43,377 nt of DNA from contig CAKPDN010000010.1 in assembly GCA_934149005.1 (NCBI GenBank), forward strand, positions 1 to 43,377, read 5' to 3'. Origin of the DNA: an uncultured Clostridia bacterium (lineage in GTDB: Bacteria; Bacillota; Clostridia; TANB77; CAG-508). Of the stretch, positions 8,479 to 15,955 are shown piece by piece (position 1 is the stretch's first letter; the number at the start of each line of letters is the position of its first letter). Below the pieces are notes generated by a model that was given only the letters and a program-made list of their open reading frames with translations, was not told where the DNA came from and searched no databases. The position numbers were made by a program, and so were the translations under genes.

Positions 8479-9477
8479 TTATACAATATACATTATTTCA
8501 TTATTAGGAAAATACTTTTTCATCTGCTCTCTTAAAAATTTTTCGCCATCTTCTCTATATTGATTTTTATACATATACTTACCTTTTCCTCTTCCTGTCA
8601 TTAATTCTTTATTATACAAATTTATTGCATTTGGAAAAGCTTCTTCATTAATTTTTGTATGGACAAAACTATATGTCATAAAAATAATCTCAAAAAATAC
8701 ATCCTTTTTAACCTTTTCTGTTAATCCTTCTTCCAACTGTTTTATTAATTCAGAATACAACTCTTTCCAATTTTCAACCATAATTACTGGTGCTATTAAA
8801 ATACCAATATTATATCCCGCTTCTTTTAACTTGTTTATAGCCTCTATTCTTCCATTTAGCCTTGAAGTCCCAAATTCAACTCTATTAATAATTAATTCCG
8901 GATTAACACTCATTCTAACAGTGACTTTTCCTTGATGGTCAACATTTAAAATATCATCTACCATATCAAATTTTGTTGGAAATGTGAGATGTCCTTTGGA
9001 AGAATTTTTAAAATTTTCTATTGTCCATATCAGATTTTCTGTAATTGTATTTTCTAAAATCAAATCACTATTACTACCAATTTCAAATGTTAAATCTTTT
9101 TCTGATTTTTTTGATACTTTTATTATTTTATCTAGCATTTGTTCTCTATTTACAAATAATCTTAAATACGCACATTTATTATAATTGCATACTAAATAAC
9201 AGTACATGCATGCTGCTGTACACCCTGATGATGTATATGGTACTAAATAGTCTGATGTTTTGTGATTTTCTACAAATTTGTGTGTCTTTCTAACTCCTAT
9301 TATTAAATTTCTTTTCATATCCATAAATTCTTTGTTTTGCTTTTTTCTCATTTCTTCTATATTGTTGTGATTTTCTATTTCTACTTTTGGTACTTCTTTG
9401 TATTTTTCTAATAATTGCTTTCCTAATTTATAATTTGCAATTTCTTTCTCAAAATAAATAGCTTTAGGTTTAAACAT
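8479..9477 (-). CDS. splB: Spore photoproduct lyase family radical SAM protein
   Basis: 332 residues from MFKPKAIYF; GGAG 8 bases upstream favours this ATG over an upstream one at 9498. The radical SAM cluster is C86-TAA-C90-MY-C93 in SGCTAACMYCYL. Further family signatures are YLRLFVN, the FPTKFD strand and MSVNPELIINRVEFGTSRL. SPL reverses the 5-thyminyl-5,6-dihydrothymine lesion formed in UV-irradiated spores. The position where I expect the H-donor cysteine of Bacillus SPL (Cys141, about 43 residues after the last cluster Cys) reads FEIGSNSD, with Ser135 rather than Cys. It may therefore act differently or be a paralogue. It is downstream of thyA and folA on the same strand. Confidence 0.85.
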   Translation of the reverse strand: MFKPKAIYFEKEIANYKLGKQLLEKYKEVPKVEIENHNNIEEMRKKQNKEFMDMKRNLIIGVRKTHKFVENHKTSDYLVPYTSSGCTAACMYCYLVCNYNKCAYLRLFVNREQMLDKIIKVSKKSEKDLTFEIGSNSDLILENTITENLIWTIENFKNSSKGHLTFPTKFDMVDDILNVDHQGKVTVRMSVNPELIINRVEFGTSRLNGRIEAINKLKEAGYNIGILIAPVIMVENWKELYSELIKQLEEGLTEKVKKDVFFEIIFMTYSFVHTKINEEAFPNAINLYNKELMTGRGKGKYMYKNQYREDGEKFLREQMKKYFPNNEIMYIV

Positions 9478-9564
9478 AATTATCTCCATTTCAATCATTA
9501 TTATTTTAACCTAAAGCTTTTATTTTATTATTTATTTTTAATCATTTTTTATTACATAAATATA

Positions 9565-10053
9565 TTATTTTCTAACATAAGTAACATATTCATAATCAAA
9601 ATCATTAACACCATCAGATGGGCCTTGTTCTTTTTCAACTTCTTTCCATTCATTTTCATTAATTCTTGGAAATAAAGCATCTCCTTCAAAGTCTTTGTCT
9701 ATTTGTGTAACGTACATTTTTTGGCAATATGGCATTAACAAATTATAAATAATTGCACCACCAATTACAAAATGTTCTTCTTCATCATCCATATATGGTT
9801 GTAATTCTAACAAAGAATGAACAACTTTTACATAGTCTGAATCTATATTAAAATCAGGATTTCTACTTAATATGATATGCATTCTATCTGGAAGAATTCC
9901 TCCTAATGATTCAAATGTTTTTCTTCCCATTATTATTGTATTCCCTGTTGTTTTTTCTTTGAATCTTTTTAAATCATCTGGCAATTTCCAAAGCATACTA
10001 TTATCTTTTCCTATTATATTATTTTTTGCTTTTGCTACTATTATACTTAACAT
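9565..10053 (-). CDS. folA: Dihydrofolate reductase
   Basis: 162 residues, normal for bacterial DHFR. It reduces dihydrofolate, the by-product of the thymidylate synthase encoded 75 bp upstream, back to tetrahydrofolate. Motifs: NNIIGKDNSMLWKLPDDL with the catalytic Asp in the LPDDL helix, the NADPH loop TIIMGRKTFESLG, ILSRNP and the FVIGGAIIY strand-turn. AAGGGAGC 8 bases before ATG sets the start. It forms a probable operon with thyA (upstream) and splB (downstream). Confidence 0.96.
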   Translation of the reverse strand: MLSIIVAKAKNNIIGKDNSMLWKLPDDLKRFKEKTTGNTIIMGRKTFESLGGILPDRMHIILSRNPDFNIDSDYVKVVHSLLELQPYMDDEEEHFVIGGAIIYNLLMPYCQKMYVTQIDKDFEGDALFPRINENEWKEVEKEQGPSDGVNDFDYEYVTYVRK

Positions 10054-10128
10054 TTCTTTTGCTCCCTTAAATTATAATATTGTGACTTAGGAAATACCTA
10101 AGCCACATAAATTCAAAACTCAATTACA

Positions 10129-10986
10129 TTAAATAGCAACTGGAATTTTTCCAAGTTTGATTTCTTTATTGTAATCATAATCTTGAATTTCAAAATCTTC
10201 TACCTTAAATTCATAGAAGTCTTTTGTTGGATTATTAATGACTAATTTTGGACTACATTCTACTGGTTCTGCTTCAATCAATTTTCTTATTAATGGCACA
10301 TGTCTATCATAAATATGACAGTCTCCAATATTATGTGTTAAAGTTCCAACTTCAAATCCTGAAACCTGTGCAAACATACATAATAATGCTGCATACTGCA
10401 TTGTGTTCCAGCCATTTGCTGTCAACATATCTTGTGAACGTTGATTTAAGATAAGATGAAGTTTTCCACCTTTTACCAACCATTGTGTAGAATATGCACA
10501 AGGTTCTAAGTTCATATCTTTTAATTCAGCATGATTAAATAAATTTGTCATTATTCTACGACTTGCAGGATCATTTTTTAACAAATACAAAACATGATCA
10601 ACCTGATCCATCTTCTGAATTCCTTCTTTTGTTTTGAATTCATACTTCTGTGCAAGCTGATATCCATATGCTTTTCCAATTGTTCCATCTTCACCAGCCC
10701 ACTGATCCCAAATATGTGAATTCAACTCACTTACCTTATTTGATTTTTTCTGCCAAATCCACAAAATTTCGTCAATTGCTCTTTTTACAGTTTGACTGTT
10801 GTTTCTTAATGTTATCATTGGAAATTCTTTTCCAACATCATATACATTTTGAACTCCAACAATTGAAATATAATTTGCTTCTGAACCATCTTCCCATCTA
10901 GTTCTTACACCAGTTCCTTCTGAAGAATATCCTTCTTCTAGAATTCTTTTACAAGTTTCTTTAAAATGTCTGTCTGCTTCTGTCAT
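10129..10986 (-). CDS. thyA: Thymidylate synthase (ThyA type)
   Basis: 285 residues. It methylates dUMP to dTMP with methylene-tetrahydrofolate. Visible are the phosphate-binding SRR in DPASRRIM (residues 143-144), the catalytic Cys163 in EPCAYSTQW, QRSQDM, the NTMQYAALL helix and HNIGDCHIYDRH. The usual PCH around the nucleophile is PCA here. GGAGG precedes the start, and a TATAAT (11031-11036, minus strand) lies 45 bp upstream with no good -35 box. First gene of a probable thyA-folA-splB operon. Confidence 0.96.
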   Translation of the reverse strand: MTEADRHFKETCKRILEEGYSSEGTGVRTRWEDGSEANYISIVGVQNVYDVGKEFPMITLRNNSQTVKRAIDEILWIWQKKSNKVSELNSHIWDQWAGEDGTIGKAYGYQLAQKYEFKTKEGIQKMDQVDHVLYLLKNDPASRRIMTNLFNHAELKDMNLEPCAYSTQWLVKGGKLHLILNQRSQDMLTANGWNTMQYAALLCMFAQVSGFEVGTLTHNIGDCHIYDRHVPLIRKLIEAEPVECSPKLVINNPTKDFYEFKVEDFEIQDYDYNKEIKLGKIPVAI

Positions 10987-11142
10987 TTTAAATCCTCCTT
11001 TATATATATGCTTTCTTTAGTTACAACCTAATTATAACATACCAAATTTCATTTTTCTACATTTTTTTAATATTTTCATTGATTTCCATTTTAGCAATTA
11101 AATTTTAATAACTTTAGAACTATAGTACTTACTCAAAATCAA

Positions 11143-12021
11143 CTAAAATTCCCAATTTGGTACATACTCTTCTTCATGTTCACCCAGTTCCTGAATATAC
11201 CCATTTTCCAAATCAAGTCTGTACAAATAATTTTCAATTTGTTCATACTCTTCTTTCGTCAATTTTCTACTTATATCATCAATCTCTTTAGCCTTATATG
11301 TAGGAAAATATTGAGCCATAACACTAACATAAACATCATGCATATTTTCATTTATCCATTTTAAAACTCTTCTAGAATTCAATATATGATTGGGTAAAAC
11401 TAAATGTCTTATAATCATACCTTTTTGCATAATACCATCATCATTAAAAATAACTTTTCCTGTCTGCCTATACATCTCCATCAAAGCCCCTGTTACAATT
11501 TCAAAATAATTATCCACTTTAGATAATCTTTTTCCCAAATCATTATCTGAATACTTAAAATCTGGCAAATAAATATCAATATATCCATCTAACATTTTCA
11601 AAGTTTCAACTTTTTCATATCCATTTGTATTATAAACTATTGGCAATTTCAATCCATGTCCACGTGCTATTTTAATTGCCTCAATAATTTGTGGCACATA
11701 ACTTGTAGGTGTTACCAAATTAATATTTTCAACATCTTTTTCTTGTTGTTTAATAAAAATATCTGCCAATTCTTCTATTGTTATCTCTTTTCCCCTACCC
11801 TGTTGACTGATTTCATAATTTTGGCAGAATACACAATTCATATTACAATTTGAAAAAAAGACTGTTCCTGAGCCTTTTTTTCCACTTATACATGGTTCCT
11901 CAAAATTATGTGTTGAATATAATGCTATTTTTACAGTATCTTTTGACTTACATCTTCCAACTTGTCCTTCTAATCTATTTATCTCACAATTATGTGGACA
12001 AATCCTACATTTTTCTAACAT
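11143..12021 (-). CDS. PflA-like radical SAM protein (COG1313 type)
   Basis: 292 residues from MLEKCRICPHNCEINR. GAGAGG about 6 bases upstream supports this start; an upstream in-frame ATG at 12066 lies inside a mobile element and would add the element-encoded residues MRQNWTVPTVSERLE. The N-terminal CRICPHNC and VGRCKS look like an extra iron-sulfur site, followed by the radical SAM motif SNCNMNCVFCQNYEIS. Resembles pyruvate formate-lyase activating enzyme homologues (PflX group) of unproven substrate. The ribosome site abuts the inverted repeat of the element at 12034-12152. Downstream of the ftsZ-like gene and the anchored unknown protein on the same strand. Confidence 0.8.
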   Translation of the reverse strand: MLEKCRICPHNCEINRLEGQVGRCKSKDTVKIALYSTHNFEEPCISGKKGSGTVFFSNCNMNCVFCQNYEISQQGRGKEITIEELADIFIKQQEKDVENINLVTPTSYVPQIIEAIKIARGHGLKLPIVYNTNGYEKVETLKMLDGYIDIYLPDFKYSDNDLGKRLSKVDNYFEIVTGALMEMYRQTGKVIFNDDGIMQKGMIIRHLVLPNHILNSRRVLKWINENMHDVYVSVMAQYFPTYKAKEIDDISRKLTKEEYEQIENYLYRLDLENGYIQELGEHEEEYVPNWEF

Positions 12022-12033
12022 TTCTAGCCTCTC

Positions 12034-12152
12034 TGAGACAGTTGGGACAGTCCAATTTTGTCTCATATTTTTGTCGAAATTTGTCTTATTTAGATTATTC
12101 GACTTTTTTCTACTTTTTTATGAGACAAAATTGGACTGTCCCAACTGTCTCA
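12034..12152. mobile_element. MITE-like element with perfect 32-bp inverted repeats, copy 1
   Basis: Arms 12034-12065 and 12121-12152 are exact complements (TGAGACAGTTGGGACAGTCC... against ...GGACTGTCCCAACTGTCTCA). Inside is a second dyad, GTCGAA/TTCGAC. The element lies between two same-strand genes: its right end supplies the TGA stop of the anchored protein, and its left end touches the ribosome site of the radical SAM gene. A related copy at 41523-41654 occupies the same kind of position. Confidence 0.8.
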
Positions 12153-12833
12153 TTTCACATTTTCTACAAATAATTTTTCTTCTGTATTGCTAATTAGTTT
12201 TACTGTTTTTGTAGTAAACTTATCAATATTTTCCTTTACAACTTCAATTACTCGTGTTTCATTTTCATTACTTTTAATTATTGCAATTGTTTCTTGATTT
12301 AAGTTTTTTATATATATATCGTAAATTTCATTTTCATCTTCTATTGTCATTGCATTTTCATAATCTTCTAAATATTCAACAAGTTCTACTTCATATTCAT
12401 TTTTAGTTTTATTTATTTTTTTTATGTAAAACATATCATCTTGTGTATCTAATCCAATTCCTGTTGTTATATATTTTCCATAATTTTCATCATAATATAT
12501 ATATTCAGTACCTTCTTTTGGAAATTGCTTTTTTAATTTTTCTCCGAATATTTCTATTGCTTTTTCCTGAATTTGATTATAGTCTAATTCGTACTCTTCT
12601 AAATTTTTTTTTACAACTTCCCATACCCATAAATCTGGTGCATTATTAATGTCATCAAATTTGGGTAATGCTTCTTTTGTTATTTCTTGCCACATATATA
12701 TTTTGGATATATAATCTTCTATTTTTTGAACTTCTGAAACAGTTATACTATTTTGATTTATATTTTTTTTATATATATACATTCCAATAAAGATTACTAA
12801 TAGTATACATATTATAGCTAATAATTTTTTCAT
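12150..12833 (-). CDS. Membrane-anchored protein of unknown function
   Basis: 227 residues from MKKLLAIICILLVIFIG; GGAG lies 9 bases before this ATG, whereas the ATG three codons upstream directly abuts it. Residues 3-20 form a signal anchor without a lipobox Cys. The rest is soluble, acidic and helix/strand mixed (KIYMWQEITKEALPKFDDIN, EYIYYDENYGKYITTG). I do not recognise a family. It follows the ftsZ-like gene by 17 bp and so is probably co-transcribed with it. The last base of its stop codon region belongs to the inserted element (AAA-TGA-GACAG). Confidence 0.6.
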   Translation of the reverse strand: MKKLLAIICILLVIFIGMYIYKKNINQNSITVSEVQKIEDYISKIYMWQEITKEALPKFDDINNAPDLWVWEVVKKNLEEYELDYNQIQEKAIEIFGEKLKKQFPKEGTEYIYYDENYGKYITTGIGLDTQDDMFYIKKINKTKNEYEVELVEYLEDYENAMTIEDENEIYDIYIKNLNQETIAIIKSNENETRVIEVVKENIDKFTTKTVKLISNTEEKLFVENVK

Positions 12834-12850
12834 CAGCTTCATCTCCTAGA

Positions 12851-13819
12851 TTATTGTTTAACCTCTACTTTTTCCTCTACTCCTGTTGCAATAACTGTTA
12901 CTTGTACTTGTTCTCCCATATCTTCATCTATTACAGTTCCAAATATAATATTTGCATCTTCACTTACTTTTTCATTTATTAATGATATAGCACTATTTAT
13001 TTCCATAAGACTTAATTCATTATTTCCTTTTACATTAAATATTACACCTTTTGCTCCATTTATTTTACTTTCAGTTAATGGATTTTCTATTGCTTGTCTT
13101 ACTGCTTCTTCTACCTTTTTCTCACCTGATGCTCTTCCTATTCCCATATAAGCTTTTCCTCTATAATTCATTGTTGTTTTTATATCAGCAAAATCTATAT
13201 TAACTTCTCCCACTGATGTTAATAAATCTGTTATACTTGTGATTCCTTGTTCTAATATATCATCTGCTAATGAGAATGCATTATTTAATGTTACTTTTGA
13301 ATCTGTTATTTTTAAAAGATTGTCATTTAAAACAACTATTAAGTCATCAACATTATTTTTTAATCTTTCTGTTCCTTTTTCTGCTCTTAGTTTCCTTGCT
13401 TTTCCTTCAAATGCAAATGGTTTTGTAACTATTCCTATTGTTAATATTCCCATTTCTTTGGCAATTTCTGCTACAATTGGTGCTGCTCCTGTTCCAGTTC
13501 CTCCACCCATTCCAGCTGTTATAAATACTAAGTCTGCTCCGCTTAATATTTCCTTTATTTCTTCTTTATTTTCTATTGCTGCTCTTTCTCCTACAATTTC
13601 ATTAGCTCCTGCTCCTAGTCCTCTTGTTGTTTGTACTCCTATTTGTAAAATATTACTTGTTCTTGATCTTCTTAAAATTCCTGTTTCTGTATTTATCATA
13701 TAGAATGATACACCTTGTACATTATCTTCTATCATTCTTGTTATTGCATTATTTCCTGCTCCACCTACTCCTATTACTTTTATTTTTAATATTTTGTCTA
13801 AATCTCTAATATCATTCAT
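12851..13819 (-). CDS. ftsZ: FtsZ-family GTPase lacking the C-terminal tail
   Basis: 322 residues. The tubulin-like core is complete: KVIGVGGAGNNA at the N-terminus, the nucleotide loop GMGGGTGTGAAP, NDNLLKI, and the synergy loop NIDFADIKTTM that activates GTP hydrolysis in the neighbouring subunit. It ends at VTVIATGVEEKVEVKQ, straight after the core, without the flexible linker and conserved C-terminal peptide used to bind FtsA or SepF. The start has AGGAGG upstream. It stands alone, not in a dcw or ftsA operon, so it may be a second FtsZ or rely on other membrane tethers. FtsZ-type polymerisation is well supported; a role as the main divisome ring is less sure. Confidence 0.88.
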   Translation of the reverse strand: MNDIRDLDKILKIKVIGVGGAGNNAITRMIEDNVQGVSFYMINTETGILRRSRTSNILQIGVQTTRGLGAGANEIVGERAAIENKEEIKEILSGADLVFITAGMGGGTGTGAAPIVAEIAKEMGILTIGIVTKPFAFEGKARKLRAEKGTERLKNNVDDLIVVLNDNLLKITDSKVTLNNAFSLADDILEQGITSITDLLTSVGEVNIDFADIKTTMNYRGKAYMGIGRASGEKKVEEAVRQAIENPLTESKINGAKGVIFNVKGNNELSLMEINSAISLINEKVSEDANIIFGTVIDEDMGEQVQVTVIATGVEEKVEVKQ

Positions 13820-13873
13820 TATTCAACTTCCTCCTTGATATTCTTTTTGTTTCGATTGTTTCCTATTATATAT

Positions 13874-13913
13874 AAAAAAAGTCAAAAAAACAACTATTTT
13901 TTTGACTTTTTTT
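13874..13913. terminator. Hairpin with A/T runs between ptsI and the ftsZ-like gene
   Basis: AAAAAAAGTCAAAAAAA pairs with TTTTTTTGACTTTTTTT around a 6-base loop. Placed after ptsI on the minus strand, it probably ends the fructose PTS transcript before the ftsZ-like gene. Confidence 0.6.
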
Positions 13914-13922
13914 CTTGTAATC

Positions 13923-13994
13923 GTTACAGTAAGAAAATATATTAATATATTAACATTTATAGTAATTAGAATTTATATCTTACTGAACTTTAAC
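13923..13994. mobile_element. Palindromic element, short form, overlapping the ptsI stop
   Basis: Left end GTTACAGTAAGA (5 bases shorter than in other copies), right end TCTTACTGAACTTTAAC. The right terminal repeat covers the final codons of ptsI (GTT-CAG-TAA), so the element provides the stop codon. Confidence 0.7.
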
Positions 13995-15674
13995 TTGTAA
14001 TCTCTTTTTTATTTCTTCTGAAGAATCTAACCTTAAAACCTCATTAGATAATTTCTTACAATCCGTAAAATCCATCTTTCTTATTAATTCTCTCACTGGT
14101 AAAATTTTATTTGCATTCATAGAAAATTCATCTAAACCTAACCCTATTAAAATAGGAATAAACATCAAATCTGCTGCTGCTTCTCCACACATTCCACATG
14201 ATATATTATTTTTATGTGCTCCATCTATAGCAAACTTAATTAACCTTATTACAGCAGGGTGAAAATGAGTATACAAATTTGCTACCTTTTCATTTCCCCT
14301 TTCTACCGCTAGAGTATATTGAATTAAATCATTTGTCCCTATACTAAAAAAATCACATTCTTTAGCTAATTCTTCTGCTATTAGAGCCGCTGATGGTATT
14401 TCTATCATAATTCCAATTTGTATATTTTCATTAAATGGAATATTTTTTAACTTTAATTCATATTTTACTTCCTGAATAATTTTTTTAGCCTCTCTCAATT
14501 CCTCCATTGAAGAAATCATTGGTAGCATAATTGCTAAATTTCCATATACACTAGCTGCCAAAATTGCTCTTAATTGTACTTTAAATAGTGCTATATTATC
14601 TAAAAAAATTCTAATCGCCCTGTATCCTAGAAAAGGATTTTCTTCTTTGGGCAATTTCATATATTTCAAATTTTTATCTCCGCCAATATCTAATGTTCTA
14701 ATAATTATTTTTTTATTTTGAAGCCTTTGTGCTACTTTTTTATATGCTTCAAATTGTTCCTTTTCTGTTGGAAAATCATCAGAATTCATATAAAGAAATT
14801 CACTTCTTAATAAACCTACTCCTTCTGCAGTATTATCAATTACTAAATCTATATCTTTAGGTCCACCTATATTTGCAAAAAGTTCTACACTATGTCCATC
14901 TTTTGTAACAGATATTTTATTTTTATATCTTTCTAATCCTTCCTTTTTCAGCTTTAAACTCTCTTTTATTTTTTCTAATTTTTCAAATTCTTCTTTAGAA
15001 GGATTTATAAAAATTTCTCCTGTTTCTCCATTAATAGCTATAAAATCATTTTTATTTATTTGTTGTAATATTTGCTTAATACCTATAATTACTGGAATTT
15101 CATGAATTCTCGCCATAATAGCCATATGTGAATTTGTTCCGCCTAATTCAGTAACAATTCCAGATATGTTTTTTAAATCTAATTTGGCTGTATCTGATGT
15201 TGTCAATTCTTTTATAACAAGAATACTATTTTTTGGTAATTTTGATAAATTAACTTCATTTTTATTAAGCATCTTACATAATATTTTTTTCTTCATATCT
15301 GCTATGTCTGCACTTCTTGCTGCCATATAAGGATCTTCCATTTCTTCAAACATTTTTATTATTGAATCAAATCCCTTCTCTGTTGCATATTCTGCATTAC
15401 ACTTTTCTTGTTCAATAATTTTAATTGTTTCTTGTATTAATGTTTCATCCTTCAAAATTATTAAATAAGCTTGCATAATTTCTCTTTCAGTTCCAGTTAA
15501 TTTATTTATCAATTCCTCAGTTTCATTTTCTACTAATTTGAGTGCATTATAAAATTTTCTTTTTTCTTTTTCTATATCTTCTATTTTGATTTTTTCAATT
15601 TTAATATCATCATCTTCTAAAATCACAACTTTGCCCAGTCCTATACCATCAGAAATTCCTTTTCCTTTTAACAT
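13980..15674 (-). CDS. ptsI: Phosphoenolpyruvate-protein phosphotransferase (PTS enzyme I)
   Basis: 564 residues, near the usual 570. It takes phosphate from PEP and passes it to HPr. The phosphorylated His183 is in GGTNSHMAIMAR. The C-terminal PEP-binding barrel shows LRSEFLYM, TLDIGGDK, NPFLGYRAIRI, IEIPSAAL, FFSIGTNDLIQY and the catalytic Cys in SCGMCGEAAAD. GGAG sits 5 bases before ATG. Last gene of the fruK-fruA-ptsH-ptsI operon, 15 bp after ptsH. Its final Val-Gln-stop is encoded by the terminal repeat of a mobile palindrome, so the original C-terminus may have been replaced. Confidence 0.96.
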   Translation of the reverse strand: MLKGKGISDGIGLGKVVILEDDDIKIEKIKIEDIEKEKRKFYNALKLVENETEELINKLTGTEREIMQAYLIILKDETLIQETIKIIEQEKCNAEYATEKGFDSIIKMFEEMEDPYMAARSADIADMKKKILCKMLNKNEVNLSKLPKNSILVIKELTTSDTAKLDLKNISGIVTELGGTNSHMAIMARIHEIPVIIGIKQILQQINKNDFIAINGETGEIFINPSKEEFEKLEKIKESLKLKKEGLERYKNKISVTKDGHSVELFANIGGPKDIDLVIDNTAEGVGLLRSEFLYMNSDDFPTEKEQFEAYKKVAQRLQNKKIIIRTLDIGGDKNLKYMKLPKEENPFLGYRAIRIFLDNIALFKVQLRAILAASVYGNLAIMLPMISSMEELREAKKIIQEVKYELKLKNIPFNENIQIGIMIEIPSAALIAEELAKECDFFSIGTNDLIQYTLAVERGNEKVANLYTHFHPAVIRLIKFAIDGAHKNNISCGMCGEAAADLMFIPILIGLGLDEFSMNANKILPVRELIRKMDFTDCKKLSNEVLRLDSSEEIKKRLQVKVQ

Positions 15675-15689
15675 GTTTTCTCCTTCTTT

Positions 15690-15953
15690 CTATTCTCTTA
15701 ATTGATTTTCAAAAACAAGTTTTAATTCTTCCAAAGCTTTCTTTTCTTTTTCGCCATCACATACAATTTCCAATTCTGTTTTAGATTTAATCCCTGCTGA
15801 CATAATCATAAGAGGAGATTTTGCATTAATCATTTTTCCATTTACAATCAAATTAACATTACATGGATATTTCATAGCTATTTTTGAAATTTCTGTTGCA
15901 GGTCTTGCATGTAGCCCCGTTTCATTTTTTATAACAAAAGTCTCTTTTACCAT
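15690..15953 (-). CDS. ptsH: HPr phosphocarrier protein
   Basis: 87 residues from MVKETFVIKNETGLHARPAT, the normal HPr length; this start is preferred over an upstream ATG inside fruA because it places the active histidine at the standard position 15 (TGLHARPA). Ser46 in NAKSPLMIMSAG is the regulatory site used by HPr kinase in Firmicutes, although the usual hydrophobic patch IMGVMS is PLMIMS. ATG follows the fruA stop by two bases, implying coupled translation. Transfers phosphate from enzyme I to the EIIA domain of FruA. Confidence 0.95.
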   Translation of the reverse strand: MVKETFVIKNETGLHARPATEISKIAMKYPCNVNLIVNGKMINAKSPLMIMSAGIKSKTELEIVCDGEKEKKALEELKLVFENQLRE

Positions 15954-15955
15954 AA

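Noticed and set aside
12022..12066. N-terminal extension MRQNWTVPTVSERLE of the radical SAM protein
   Set aside because: It is encoded by the inverted repeat of the mobile element; the same residues head the unrelated methyltransferase at 41555, and a better ribosome site precedes the internal ATG at 12021.
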